From NCBI GenBank assembly GCA_003342815.1, contig PTEX01000145.1:850600-914599 (forward strand): 64,000 bases of DNA. Direction: 5' to 3'. A model generated the notes under the pieces. That model ran no database searches and had not been told where the DNA came from. It saw only the letters and a program-made list of their open reading frames with translations. Both the position numbers and the translations under genes were made by a program. Shown here one piece after another: positions 26,824-40,626 of the stretch (the first letter of the stretch is position 1; each line of letters begins with the position of its first letter). This DNA is from Eudromia elegans (Eukaryota; Chordata; Aves; Tinamiformes; Tinamidae).

Positions 26824-28689
26824 GCAAGTCTATCATTGTCATTTTTAATATATGATCTTAATGCTGTCTGAGAAAGAAAATAAAAACAATACTTGAAAAG
26901 TATTGAGACGATCAAATCAATACCAAGCTAAACAAACTTTGTTTTTTTTCTCAGTCAAAAGACTCTGACAACACTCTGTTGAATTTGACTATATGCATAC
27001 TGTCACATCACAATTTAATCACTTCTTTGTTTTCCTTTCTCAGAAAGTCATCTTGGGTGGTGTCTTCTATGCTGAATGGTACATGATAAAAATCCCATTA
27101 GTTATACTGTCAGAAACAAATTCTTTCAACTTCCTAAGCAAATGTAGGCAATTGTTCTTTAATGTCATCAGTGAGGTTGGAATAGTTTTTCCATTATTTT
27201 TCAGTGAGGAAACACTCCAGGGTTGGACATGAGCAGCAATTTCTGCTCCTATAAGCCATACTTGCTTTTTCAATGCCCCAGTTTTATCATAAAGGTTCAA
27301 AGATATAGTTCTCAATTCCTGTGAACTGTCAGTCTGTTCACTGAGGCACATGAACAAGTCAGGTAATTAGGCTAATCTTGACAGCCAAAAATTACCTGTG
27401 CCTTCAAACCTGAAATCACTCTGAAAGCTTGTTTCTCAAGGCAGAATTCAGGGACAAACTAACCATTCTCAACATGATAGCCAATTCATTTCCCTTTGAA
27501 AACACTTTTGATGACTGTCTGTCTTATATTCCTCTTACATCACTGAAAACAAGCATGAATTCAGCACCCATACCTTAATAAAACTGACAGCTTTACAGCT
27601 TGACTAATCCACAGCCATTTCCAAGACAACCAGCATTTTTTAAGACATCATTCCTTGTTAAAAAGCCCAAAGAGACTAAACTTCATTAAGTTTGTTCTTT
27701 AATTCTCAGTACAAAACTGGGCTTTTCCTGCTCACAGTCTTCCAAGGGTTACCTATATCCACTATTCACATTGATAAATATGCCATAAATAAAAGACTTC
27801 TTCAGTCATTGGCCATTCTGACACAGCTTTATTCATTGAGACTGTTCTCTGAATAATCCACTCAGATCCAAGTATCATCTACACAAGAAGACGAGAAACA
27901 TTTGTGAAACGGATAATTCTAATTGCAAAGAGACCTATTGCTGCTCTGCACAATTTGTGAGTTTTTCCAGTGCCTGATAAATCATTTTGAAAGTCATGTC
28001 AACAAATACATCCTTAATAAAGAAACTCCATAGTTTTTATGCTTATGATCAAGAGAGATGCAAAACTTTAGCCAGTACTAATAACTTACTGACCATTTCT
28101 ATGCTAATTTGGAAGAAGTAGATGAAATACAAAACCAGGAAATTTCAGTTGGTCCTCAGGCCTGGAGATACTTTGCTTCTCATCAGCTGTGGATTAATTA
28201 CGACAGTGCTGGTTCTACAGGGTTGTAGAGGGGCTCCAGCTGCAGTCAGCTACATGCTCTAGGTATTGAATCTCACCAGACAGTTCTCATGTTCCTTCTT
28301 TGTGGAGATTGATCAGAATTCCTTGTGCTTCCCCTGCCTGTAGATAGTCAAAAGCTTCTGCTGGGCTAGTAGTGTTGGCGGTGTGTGTGCTGGAGCTATT
28401 TCTTGTGTGAAGGCTCTGTGATCTGAAATGACCTGGAAAATGCATTTTGCTTCTCAGATATGTCCTGGCATGCTCCAAAGCACACATAAACAGTTTCTTG
28501 AAAACTGGAAGGCTTCTTGGCATATCACTTCAAACGGACTTATCAAAGAAATACCTGTGGTAGATATGTCTGTAGGCAAAACTCCATGACGTAGAGCATA
28601 AAAGTAATGACCACTCTGTGCACTTCTGTAAGGTTCACTGCTTTGTACCTCAGAGTGTTTTAGAACCCACTAAGTTTTAACTCTCCAGC

Positions 28690-28775
28690 AAACTAGATAA
28701 GCATTATCTATGTTATAGATGAAGAAGGCGAGGTTCAGGCTGGCTAGATGACTCACCAGTCTAGCTAGTAATATG
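28690..28775 (-). mobile_element. Ancient MIR-like SINE relic
   Basis: The plus strand reads TTATAGATGAAGAAGGCGAGG, then TAGATGACTCACCAGT and CTAGCTAGTAA. In reverse complement this follows the order of the MIR core (ttttatagatgaggaaactgagg, then ttaagtgacttgccca, then agctagtaag). The shared order of three blocks supports the call. Divergence is high. Confidence 0.5.
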
Positions 28776-28841
28776 AAACATCCTTGTAGTTTCTGCAGTG
28801 AGAGATACAAAGCAAACCTACCAAAGAGCTTGAGGCTTGAG

Positions 28842-28914
28842 CTATATATATGTATGTATGTATATATATACACATATACATATACACATAAATACACATA
28901 TATGTATATATAAA
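28842..28914. repeat. TA/TATG/TACA compound microsatellite
   Basis: Alternating TATATG and TATACA units cover about 70 bp. The right half is roughly the reverse complement of the left, so it can extrude as a cruciform. It is likely to vary in length between individuals. Confidence 0.85.
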
Positions 28915-31914
28915 AAATATAAATCTGCCAGTCACACACTTTTGCCAAAAGAACGTTTCTCCTGCCCCTTTTTTGGGCTATCATTCATCGTGTGCTTTCT
29001 CTAAATACACATAAACTGCCAATCCTAGGCCATTTTTGTCACACATAATCTGGGGAGTCTCACTCAGTTCAGTGCACAAGCGGATCTTGCTGCAAGTGAT
29101 GTTGGTGAGGGCATTCACTGCCTTTCTCAAGTTACGATTTATAAACTTTTCTATTCTTCTGTTATGTAGAGACTGCCTACACTGCAAAAACCATTTTTAT
29201 TCAGCTTTCAGGTTCTTTCACGTTCTTTTTAGGATTGTCTCTCAATAGTCTACCAGTCCAATTGTTTTCAGAGAAATGTTATTAAAATAAATCTATTTAG
29301 TTTGCAGCTTCCTGAACACCTTTGTGACAAGGCAGAATATGAAATTGTACCTTGATTCATTAAAATTTCCCATGGCCATTCATCTCTGAAAAAACGTTCT
29401 TTAAAGGCTGGCACAATATGCTAAACATCCAGAGAGTTCAATGCTGTTGCCTCTGGATACCACATAACACAGTCACCAAAATACAAAAAAGATATAGAAA
29501 CAGAAATGCTGCTCAGAAATGCACTAATTAGGTCATTTCTTATTCAGGAGAGGCGATCTTTCATCTCCAGCAACTCAGGCAATTAGGTGGGGGCACCCCA
29601 CAGGCGCAGTCAGCTGCTGCTAATGAGTTTTGTGCTGTAGTTGAGTAAACAGCTGGTCATCGCAGTCTCATTAGGACCCTTCCATTTCCATGTTTTCTTC
29701 CTAGAGGCTGGGCTCTGCAGCCCAGTAACACATGTAGAGCTTGTCATAGCTTTGCACCTGGACATACCGCTTTTACTTGTTCCTTCTGCTCCATCCCTGT
29801 GCTGTTTTGTCACCAATGTGCTGACCTCGCCTGTTTAGGCTTCATCCCATTGGCATCATCTACACATGTCCTACCCTGGCTACCACTGAATCTATAAATT
29901 TCCTTCTTTATATGCCTCTGCTCTGAACTCATGTTAGTGATGATGAAACTTCCAGTTGCAGGGAATCTCTCTCTCATTTCCGCAGGTCTGTGATGTCAGC
30001 CAGAATAGCAGCTGTCACAACTGGATGAGCTTTTAGGTTGCTTTATAATGGTCATTTGTAAATAAGTTTAAAGCTTTTCACTTATACTAGCAGCACTTCT
30101 ATGGCAAGTGGACCAAATATTTCATCATAGTTAATTTTCATTATAGCTCTTGAATCAGTTTTGATTCCATATTCATATTTTGTGTTTTTCTTCCAAAATA
30201 AAAGTTTCTGCTCACAATAAAGTGAAATAATTAAAACCTGATTGTAAATCAATTTAGCTATATGGATTCATTGAGAGAGTAAGGACTCTTTAAAAGCAGG
30301 TAATTTGTGAACTGTAGACCAGACTCTGCTTTCTGGTGTTTTTTCCAGTGTAACTTTATACTGCAGTAATGTGACAGATGTATGGTATGAGAAGATACAT
30401 GAGTCCAAATGCTGAAGAGTAGACCTGGTCAGAAAAATGCCAGTACAACTAAGGATTGATGGAATCAGCCATTCTCCTGAAATTTAAGATGTTACCAAAT
30501 TTGGTCACTTTTAGTGATATTTCATTTCCATGGAAACTAGAATATCAAACACTACTTAAGGCACTTTGGTCAATTTTTATTTTTAATTTATTATTCAGAA
30601 TTTTTCAATTTAGCTTTTTATGAAGTAAAAAATGTCTGCACTGAAAGAAAAGATGTAATTGCCTGGACAGAGGTATTTACTGCCATTTGAGATGCACTAG
30701 CTTCCAGTAAGTCTCCCATAGGTCCTGTGTATAATTGATATATTGCAGATAGATATAGCTATACATTTAGATACATGAATTGTATGTTTCACATCCCAGC
30801 AACAGTGATTGTCAGTAATGGGTTTGATACCTAGACACATGTCAGCATTTCAGGTTAACATGTACAGAATTCTCTTATAATTAATGATAGATAAGAATTT
30901 CCATGTTTTATGGTCCTTGTACTTATCCTGAAACCTCCTGTAAGAACAAGCTGTTATCATAAAGAGGTATTAAAAAGTTCTGTCTATGCAGACTTTATTC
31001 AGGAATGATGTTCTTAGAAAAATCCAAATCAAGATTTTCTCTGAGAGCCTTTTGAAAGTGGATGATGCCGGGAAAGGGCGTCTGCATTCGGAAGTAAGAT
31101 CTGTGCCTGGAGTTATTACTAAATTCAGTAGTAACAGGAAAAGAAATGCTTGTGAGTTAGGGCAAAAGCTAGCACTTAGGGTTCAGACTAACCTCTTCGT
31201 TTATGTTTTACCAGAGGCTGCTTGAATAACTGGGCAACTAACCCAAGGACTAAGTTGATAGATTCGAACCTTTGAACCGACCTGTAGGTTTCTGTACCTG
31301 ATGTCTGGTGGGTACCTCATGAACATGGACACAAACCTCATGCTGGCTGTATTGAGAATCTATTTCATTTTCAAGAGATGGGTTATGAAAATGCAGTTAA
31401 AACCTACCTATATCTGACCAGCGGATGAGGAATACCTGCTATAAGGAGCTGAAGCAATGAACCTGCATTCGTGGGAGCTCCTAGCGGAAGGGTGGTGGCA
31501 GACAGATAAAAAATAAGATCCTTTCCAGTCAAAAACTTCTACGGTTGCAGAAGATATGGAACTGCATAAAGAAAGAGAGTTAACAGTCTGAAAAGTATGT
31601 CTGCTAACTTTCCAAGGCTCACCTGTGTAGGCATCCTGCCTCCATAGCAGAAAAAAATTATACTCAGTTTCATAAGGATGAGTTTTAATGGAATAACTGT
31701 TGCAATGCCAAAGAAAGAATCAAGCATGGTCTTGTCTGTGTGACCAGTCTTTCAAGAAACTAACAGCTAATTTTGCCTAGGTAATCCAAAAGGTGCTGTT
31801 ATAAGGATTTTTCCTGCTGAGCATTGGCATTGGCCTGGAAGTCAGATAACCCCAAGCTTTATCCATCCTTGGAAAAATTATCTATTTTTATAACATAACC
31901 TTCTCCTAGAGAGT

Positions 31915-32065
31915 GTCTGAGCCCAGCGGGTCACCCCAAACCTGACAGTCCTTGGTCATCCCAGCCCCACTGCAGTCCCCCCGCTGGCTCCAGACCCACT
32001 ATGGCCATGATCCTGCCCAGGCACGAGACCCGGCAAACTCACAGCCCAGCCCAGTCCTACGGTGG
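31915..32065. other. GC-rich patch in AT-rich surroundings
   Basis: About 150 bp that is clearly richer in GC than both flanks, with sharp edges. One plus frame is open for about 50 codons (LSPAGHPKPDSP onward), but it shows no family resemblance and no paired splice sites. It may be an old retroelement fragment or a conserved element. Confidence 0.5.
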
Positions 32066-34680
32066 ATTTAATTTAACTAGCACATGAATGAATCACCAAC
32101 CTTTTGTTCTTTGTCTTTTGATTGTTCTGCTTTTTGTTTGTGCTTTAAAAATAAGCTCTTCTTTCTTCATTAGACAGGGTCATTGTATGCCTGTAATATT
32201 CATGTTACATTTATGAGACACATCCTTTTTTTTATATCCAGTCACCCTTAACCTATGCACCAAAAATTAAAAATACAGCACTGTTGTGTACATATGTGGA
32301 ACACAATAAGCCACAAGGAATGATCATATTAGACATTGAGAATACCAGATTATGTTACAGTAAGAAACTTATTTGTCAAACACAATAAATGTATTCCAGA
32401 AGGACACTTAGATTCCTTAGCTGACAAAAAAGAAAATACAGATAGTTATCCAATTACAGCTAAGATAACATTACAATCATACAGCTTCCTAAATGCTCTA
32501 TCCTTGCATGTAAAATCTAAATAGGCGTTGTAACACTATATTGAACCAGACTCTATAATGCAATATGGAGTAAAATAAAACACCACTCTTAAAAAAAGAC
32601 CAGCAACACCAAAGGAATCATGTTTTTTCTATAAAAACATATAAGCATATATAAACGTATAAACATTCTTTAAAATGTCATTATTTTAGTGTTGTTTCCA
32701 AAACCATTTCAATGCTAACCTTGTTTCTGCTTGTTCCTACCGCTCTCCTTTTTGATTCTTTATGTGTTTTGCCTAAAAATAAATAATACAAAGTTTGTCC
32801 TCTTTATGAGCTGTTCGCCTCATGCACTTTTATCGTCTTATTCTTTGCTTTCTCTTTTTTTGACCACAGTTGAAGTGAGCTTAAGTATTGTGACCTAAAA
32901 TTATATTTGTGCATCTGTAAATACATGCACTGACCTTTAAGGATTATGCACAAGTAATACTAAGCACACCTGTAATGTTTGGTAAGCCACGAATGGAAAG
33001 CAGCTATTACGTAGAATTGTGCGCAATGATGGGTGTATTCCTTCTACAAAGGCAAAACTTCTAACTTCAAATACAGTTACAATTCTCAAGATGAAACATA
33101 AAGTATGTTTTTACATATACACAGAAGGGGGCACTTCCTACATTTCAGCATTATGTCATACCTCCCAGTGTGGTATCTGAGGATACATCTTACTGGTAAA
33201 TAAAATGGAGCAGGTCCAATTCTTTGGCCCTGAGGGCAAGTTGCACAGTACAGCTCATATCTCTACAGCTGAATTACATCTCTCTTGCCTGTATCTGAAA
33301 GACAGTGGCCTCCTCCACACTCCTAATGAAAACAACTCCTGGCTTGGTGTCTCCCATGTGCTGGGAGTGTTTGCTATCTTAGAGCAAACCCATGCCAATG
33401 AGCGTGCTAGCAGCATGGAGTGCTCAGTGCTGTGCATTAGCTTTGTTCAGGATAGAATTATAGACAGCCTAGATGATTTCTGGCACTTGCTCAATTGGCA
33501 TTTGATACTCTAGTGCTTCTGGAGATAATGTAGATATTCATGAATGGATTGTGATGTTTATTCACCCAACAACTCTGCAAGTCCTGTATACAAGATACAG
33601 ACCTGGTATAATAGTTCACTGAGGATCTGCTATCCTATTCAATTTGGCCAGTAAATGATTTTGGAGAACAGACTCACAGCTTGAATCTGCTCTTATTCTC
33701 TTCTCAGACCTGAGTATGTCCTCTGTTATACCAAAAGTCTGACATTGATGGACATGGGAATAATTCTCTTTGCCTTTTTCATCTTCCACCAGTTGTCTAA
33801 TCTAACTAGGAATGATGTTAAAGTTCACTAATCAGTATACATAAGAAACTTATCACTATGTTTTCACAGTGCAGTGTGGCATGCTGTTCCCATTCAGGGT
33901 GACAAATGTGGGACTAATCCATCTGATTAGATAACTTACGAGCTTTCACATACAACATTTTATGTTTCCTTACACTATTAACTTCGTATCTGCTCTAAGC
34001 TCCCAAGATTCTCTGAAGTCTTTCCTTTTCCCAGACTCCTACTCAGCTTTATTGCTGAGCACAGCATGATAACTGAAAGTAACTAGGTACAAGAATTTTC
34101 AGGATTTCCAAATTTTAATATTCTAATTATCCAAATTGTAATTATGCTTTATTTATCATAAACATACACATATCTATAAAAACAACACACCTGTCAGAGC
34201 TTCCCTACCCCAGCTACCCTCTCTTCAGCATTCTTTGAACATGCTTCAGGTTCCCCTCAGACATCCAGGATCCCCAGTACCGAGTATGAAAGCTCTCCTG
34301 TGACTCACAGCCTCTCGCTCCCTCTCAAGAAGGCATTTTTCTTTCTTTTCTGGCTTGTCTCACCTGATACAGCTAACTACATGATACTAGAACTAGTGAT
34401 TTGTGTAAACCTTGGGCAAAGAAAACCTATTAACAACAATCTTACCTGAAATATATCTGCCTACAATACTGAGGTTATTAAAAAAAAAGTTATGAAACAC
34501 TTCAGTAGGACCTGCAAAACATGAAATATGATAGAGGCTTGTGTTGTATGAATTCTCTTGTCACTGCTTCCCTATGTCTGGGATGATTCTCCTGTCATTT
34601 CCATTTTTTCATTGTTGTTTTCAGAGAAAAGTGTTATGCATTTTCAAAAATCCAGCAGCCTCAGATGCTGGTCTGCTGAA

Positions 34681-34715
34681 ATTAATTAATTAATTAATTA
34701 ATTAAAAAAAAAAAA
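34681..34715. repeat. ATTA microsatellite with poly-A end
   Basis: Six ATTA units run directly into an A tract. Simple sequence. Confidence 0.9.
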
Positions 34716-35487
34716 GAGAATTTTTTTTCTTGGATTCTTCTACGCTTCAGGCCAAGGTGTTTGCATTCACCTGTATCACCAAGTGTTTGAATTCCATAAT
34801 TCTATTCTAATGGGTAAATAAAAACCAACCCGATATTCAAACTAAGGTTGCAATCTGGATGAGGATCACATAGAAGGTCCCCAATTCAGGCTAATGCTAT
34901 AATCTGCATTAGACATATTCCTCATATTATTTTTATATAGTTGAACAAATATGTCATATGCTTAGAGATTTAAAATCCTTTAATCCAGTAGTTTCTTCAG
35001 AATAATAAATGAGAGGTATTTTCATGACAATAGACACAGGCAATGATTGCTTTTTTATTTATCCCAAGATTTACTACAAAATCCTTTGATAACCACATTT
35101 AATTTATTACTTCAGCGGAAAGGTAAAAAGGCTATCCGTATTATATACTCTTCCAGCAGTTCCCATGCTAAACAAAACTCTATCTTCCACATTAACAGCT
35201 CTCCTTTCAGACATGACTGTATGATTTTCATGTACATCAATATGTTCTCCCTGGTTCTACTAAACACATCCCAAATTAGATATTATTTTAAGGCACTAAT
35301 AAATAATAGGCAATCCTGCATTGGTATTGGAATATCTATTAGTAAACTGTTTCACTTTGCAGATGAAATAGTCCTTTGTTTCTTTAAACAATGACAGGTA
35401 CTTGTATTAAATGTTGCCATTTTTCTCATTACGTGCACTTAATGGAGCTTGGGTGAAATCCTAACTGGAAGCCTGGTTTAAGTCAAT

Positions 35488-35521
35488 CCTTTTTTTTTTT
35501 TTCTTTTTTTTTTTCTTTTTT
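35488..35521. repeat. Poly-T/TTTC tract
   Basis: Three T runs are separated by single C bases. It could be the reversed tail of an old retroposon, but no body is recognisable to its left. Confidence 0.85.
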
Positions 35522-38500
35522 GACTTCAGCAAGGTCAGAATTCCTTGTCCTGATTATATTTTGATTGCATCAGTACAGGGAATTGCACCTGTAAGAAGGA
35601 TAAGACTAACAAATAGGTCTTACCCTGGACCTATTTCAAGCCATTCTGAAGTTTATGAAGATTTAGAAAAGATCACAGCTGAGGTCCTACAGGATACTTA
35701 GGCATATAGACATTTCTATCTAAAGCCTCTATAAACATAAGTATGGTAGTGTAGGAAAGGGTGAACTTATCATTCTTCTCAAAATAAGGTCTGCAATGTT
35801 TCTGTTATACAAAGGAGACATCAAAAGAGGATCCCTAATTCTGTCTTAACCTACTAGCTCAGACCTGTCCTGAATAAACACCATAAATAAAAATGTAGAC
35901 CTCTTGAGCTAGCAGGAGAATATCTGCCTGACTTACCACTACCCTAGAAAGTCTACTACACTGAGAACAGACAGATATAATCCTAAAAATTATCAATGTT
36001 TGTGAAAAAGAACCAAAACAACCAAGATTTCATTGCCTGTGGATCTACACTGCACCATTTGGATGCAGCTGTGTGTTTCTCATAAAATCCTTATGGATTA
36101 TTTTCCAAATTTGGAGACCTTTCTGTGTTTCTCTATTTCATTTACTATCATGTAAAAAATGATTTCCTAACAGAAAATTAAAAAGCTCTAAGTTTTCAGA
36201 ATTGTAACTGTGATATTAGCTACCATTATGCATTAAACTGCTCACTGAATTACAACTCCATATATTAGAGAGCAAGTTCTTTGCAGGTGGTATAGCACTA
36301 CCTTTGCTTTGGGAGTCACCTGGGAGCCATGTAAAACAATGATAAAAATAGCTAAAGCAACAACAAAAATAGCAAGTTTTAATGTATTTCAGTTGATAGA
36401 CGATCTTCCTTTAAAAATATATTAATATTGGCTTCTCTTTGGCTTCTATTGATCTTTATTAAAAAAAAAATGGTGTAGTGATCTTTTGTTGTTCTCTGTA
36501 GTTTTTTAATGTTTTGCAGGCCACTGAATCTTTCACATTATTATATTCTGCTTCAAAACTGGTTCAGAACAGAAGGCATGGCTGTACTAAGGAAATAAAT
36601 AGAATCTTTTTGGCATGAAGGACTTTAGGCTTTATCTATTGTAGCTTTATATAAAAAGGTAATTACCTACAGCTTGAAAACTGACATTTAACATTTTTCT
36701 TTTTAGTAAACATGTCTATACCATATGATAAAAGGCAGTCCAGCTATTAGAAACACAGTACAAAACTGGGTCAGAGGTGGATTACTGCAACACTGCTGAG
36801 AACAATTTTGTAAATGTTAGTCTTTAGGCATTATTTGAAAACCTAGCCTAAGAATGATTTTACTGAAGCACACTAGATAGTCTAACTTACTCAGTTTATG
36901 CAAACGTATCCAAGAAATAGCAACAGTTAACGTAAGAGACAAAAGTCCACATGAAGACAATGTAAGGAAACGTTTGGTCTTTCACTGGCTTTGGTTATAG
37001 GAACTGGGTTAAGATGCCCACACATTAACATGTATGCTCATTAAAAATGATGAATTGAATCTGCTTTCTTTGATTCTTGTATTTATTTCCCATGGTATAG
37101 TAACATTCATTTCAAACAGGAATGAACACTTAAATAATATATTTCTAATGAAGTGTAAGCAAATTAAAGTACATTTTTGTCCTTGTGAAGACAGCTATTT
37201 ACAAGTTTTACTCATCCATCCTGGGGGGGAAAAAAAAAGTAGCATCATGTGATCAGCATGTTCTATCACAGTTACGATTTTGCATATTCTTGACAGCAGA
37301 GATTAATTATATGAAATTATTTACAAGAAATATATGGTGAATAATTTTAATTGCAAAAATATTTTTCTTTTTTATTTAAGAAAAACATAAAGAACTTTCA
37401 GGTTGATTTGACTGGAAAAAAAAGCTGAAAAAAATATTACCTGAAGATTAGTTGTGCATCTTTATATGAGATGCTCTTATAAGTAAATCTAATTAGGTTT
37501 GCAGTTCATTCTTTGTAAATGTCACAGAGATTAGCACTGGGAAAACTTTAATTGTTTTGGATAATCAAATTATGTTATCCTTTGCTTTCCTAAAGAAATA
37601 CAAGATTGTAAATAAAAACCAAAGTCTTTATTGGGTCTTTAGTTGCTTATCACATCATTAAGAGAATGGCTACTTCTAAAGAAATCAATATTTGAATTAA
37701 AAATAAAAATAATTACATATCAATTCATTTTCTGCAGGAGAACTGCTTTTTTTCTGTAAGCCCAGGCAAGTTATGCCAATAGACAGCACACCCATAATCT
37801 GCCCAAGCAACTTTCCCCTTTTGCAAGGGTGATCAGCAAGTTTTACCAGTAGGGTTGCTTCTGTTCCAAGGTGTCTTGTATAAAGGGTTGACTTTTGCCT
37901 TATGTAATGTGCTGCTTTGATTTATTCTCTCCAGCATGCAAGTCTTGCAACACCAGTTCATAAACACTTTCTTATCTAGATGATCCAAATCAGCAGTATA
38001 TTCCAAATATTTTATAGAGTAACATGCTACAGATGAGGTATTTTTATCAATTATATAAAGGTATTTACTGGTTACTGTGAGATACAATGCATTTTTTCTT
38101 CAGAAACCCATCCTCCCTTTACTCCCCTGATCCTTATAACTAACTCTTCCAAGCAGTTTAACTTTTCTTGTGTAGAAATGGCCCAAGCAAATCCTCCTAT
38201 GTAGAAGTGGCTTTCCAGTCTTTCCAGAGTCTGTAGTAGTGCATTGATTGAGTTGTGGATTATTCTCCTCACAATCAACAGAGTAGTCCTGTGGTAAAAT
38301 TCCAGCAATGGTTAATTTTGAAAGAAATGTTAAGGAAGCATTTAAGTAGTGTTAGCTGCCCTTGAAATTTTTCAATGGATGAAAAGAAGATCCTATAATC
38401 ACTAATTAAAGTAAGCACTAACACAGAAGTGTAGGTTCATTGTCACGATTCAGAAAAATTTCCAGAAATGAGCTCTAAGCTTGCACTCTTTGGAACTTTT

Positions 38501-38926
38501 TGATAGGGGATGATGTCAGTGTAATGTACCTGGCCCACGCATCCTTGAACATTTGTGTAAATTTTGACTTTGGTGATCTTTAAAAATCTACAAAGAAATA
38601 GAGAGTGAGATTCATCTAACAACTTCAGATGTGTAAATTTTACAAGTGAGATTCATACTGCCTAGCTTATGAAGTGTGCTGTCTGCTCAGGATCCCAGTA
38701 TAACCAATGCATATCTAGTTAATAGAGCCAGGGGAGCAAAAGGTCACTTCAGCCCACTCTAAGGTCAGACCTTCCATTTTGTCAGCTGAATTGCTGTCTA
38801 GAGACCACCAAACGAGCCCAGATATGATTCTCTATACCTAATATTTGGGCAACTGAATTGAAATCTTGGTATCAACTTCAATACAGATATAAATACAGAC
38901 AATTCAGAAATATGTTTTAATGGTGC

Positions 38927-38941
38927 CTCTCTCTCTCTCTC
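38927..38941. repeat. CT microsatellite
   Basis: About seven CT units within a broader pyrimidine-rich stretch. Confidence 0.8.
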
Positions 38942-39338
38942 CATTTCTCTTTAAAATGGGGTGAGTTTCTTCTGGATGTTTCTTTTCCATTAAGTAATCT
39001 AAATCTAAATTACTAGCTTTCAGTTCTCATTGTCAAGGAATTAGCATTCAAATTGCTTGCTTGGACAACACTGCCTAGGACCATACTCTTTTGGGTATAT
39101 GAAGACACCTTGCATTTAGCCTGTCAGATATGGCAGAGACTAGAAACCTGGAATGGCAACTAGAAGCTACTCAGGGCACTCTAGGGCATCTCAAATGGCA
39201 TCATTTCCCTACCTTTTACAAATCTAGGAGTAGACGAGGAGAATCCCACTGTAAGGACGGGATTACCCTCTCTCCTTCATAAGGATCCTCCATCATAAGG
39301 ATAGAAGGAGAATCCCATCATAATCTCATCCTATTGTC

Positions 39339-40620
39339 AAGGAATGCAGAGATGCAATGAGGAAGGCCAAGGCCTGTTTGGAATTAGAGTTAGTGAGGAG
39401 GGATGTCAGGGACAACAGGCAGGGCTTCTGTAAGTACAGCAGCAGCAAGAGGAAGACTAGGGAAAACATGGGTATGCTGCTGATTGGGGATGGTGCCTTG
39501 GTGTCGGAAGATGCAGAGTTACTAAATGCCTTCTTTGCTTCAGTCTTTACTTCTAAGGCTAGTCCCAATGAACTATAGAACCTGGAGACAAAAGAGAGAA
39601 CCAGGAAAGAGGAAGGCTTCCTGCTCATCAAAGAGGATTAGGTTAGGGATTATTTAGGCAAACTGCACACCCATAAATCTATGGGCCTGGATGGGATGCA
39701 CCTGATTATGCTGAGGGAGCTGGGGGGGGTTGTTGCTCAACCGCTCTCCATCATCTTCAAGAGGTCGTGGAGAGTGGAGGAGGTGCTGGAGGACTGGAAG
39801 ACACCAACGTCACACTCACATTCCTCTTCAAAAAGGTTAAGAGGGAGGACCCAGGAAACTACATGCCCGTCAGGAATAACCCCAAGCACCAGTACAGATT
39901 AGGGGTTGACCTCCTCGAAAGCAGCTCCGTGGAGAGGGATTTGGGAGTCCGGGTTGACAAGTTCACCAAAAGTCCATGGTGTGCCCTCGTGGTCAAGATG
40001 GCCAATAAGATCCTGGCCTGCATGAGGAGGAGTGTTGCCAGCAGGTCGAGGGAGGGGACCTGCCCCTCTGCTCAGCTCTGGTGAGGCCACACCTGGAGTA
40101 TTGGGTGCAGTTCTGGGCTCCCCAGTACAGGAAGGACGTGGAGCTTCTGGACAGGGTTCAGCGTAGAGCAGTGAAGATGATTAAGGGACTGGAGCATTTA
40201 TCTTACGAGGAAAGACTAAGCAAACTGGGCCTGTTTAACCTAGAGAAGAGAAGATTGAGAGGGGATCTGATTGATATATATATAAATACTTGAAGGGAAA
40301 ATGTAAAGAGGATGGGACCAAACTCTTCTCAGTGGTTGCCAGTGACAGGAAAAGGGGTAATGGGTATAAATTAAAACACAGGAAGTTCCATGTCCATTTG
40401 AGGAAGAACTTTGCTATGGGAGTGATGGAGCCCTGGACCAGGCTGCCCAGAGAGGTTGTGGAGTCTCCTTCTCTGGAGATCTTCCAAACCCGCCTGGATG
40501 CCACCCTGTGCCCTGTGCTCTAGGGGCCCCTGTTGGAGCAGGGGGGTTGGACAACATGATCTCTAGAGAACCCTTCTAATCTCAACCATTCTGTGATTCT
40601 GTGATTCTGATTCTGTGAAT
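39339..40620 (+). mobile_element. CR1 LINE copy B with internal deletion
   Basis: This is a plus-strand CR1 copy whose translated fragments follow CR1 ORF2 in order. First comes the linker before the reverse transcriptase (SSKRKTREN, then LLNAFFASVFTSK). Next is the start of the RT domain (MGLDGMHLIML, then VAQPLSIIFKRSW and FKKVKREDPGNY). Then comes the C-terminal region ([80 protein letters not shown]). It ends in ATTCTGTG octamers, the CR1 3' signature. EDPGNYMPV runs straight into NNPKHQYRLG at about 39869-39873, so the RT catalytic core is missing. The 5' end is truncated at about 39339. Confidence 0.95.
39340..40522 (+). pseudogene. Broken CR1 ORF2 (endonuclease/RT polyprotein remnant)
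   Basis: The reading frame is split by stops and frame changes at about 39578, 39650-39680, 39830-39900, 40080 and 40270-40290. The endonuclease is lost by 5' truncation and the RT palm by the internal deletion, so no enzymatic activity is possible. The final frame ends RLDATLCPVL with a stop at 40521-40523, at the expected distance before the CR1 3' untranslated tail. The long C-terminal block is the best preserved part. Confidence 0.88.
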
Positions 40621-40626
40621 CAGAAT
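40588..40626. repeat. CR1 3' octamer run and junction palindrome
   Basis: ATTCTGTG-type units repeat at the CR1 3' end. The last units and the flank form a perfect inverted repeat, ATTCTGATTC and GAATCAGAAT around TGT (40604-40626). Octamer repetition at this point is a known trait of CR1. The palindrome depends on the flanking bases CAGAAT. Confidence 0.85.

Larger units (their letters stand above)
17936..39338. other. Long unique non-coding stretch
   Basis: About 21 kb without a recognisable complete gene. It holds the hairpin at 19458-19590, a palindrome cluster at 18165-18210, two MIR-like relics (26058-26155 and 28690-28775), a candidate exon (26467-26507), several microsatellites and a GC-rich patch at about 31915-32065. 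The two longest open frames in the window (21874-22272 and 22607-22999, plus strand) lie here. Their products are low in recognisable structure and overlap open frames on the other strand, and they are rejected as genes. Confidence 0.55.

Noticed and set aside
31258-31267. GGTTCGAATC on the minus strand, a perfect tRNA B-box
   Set aside because: Bases around it do not form a T stem, and no A box, anticodon stem or acceptor stem lies at the right distance.
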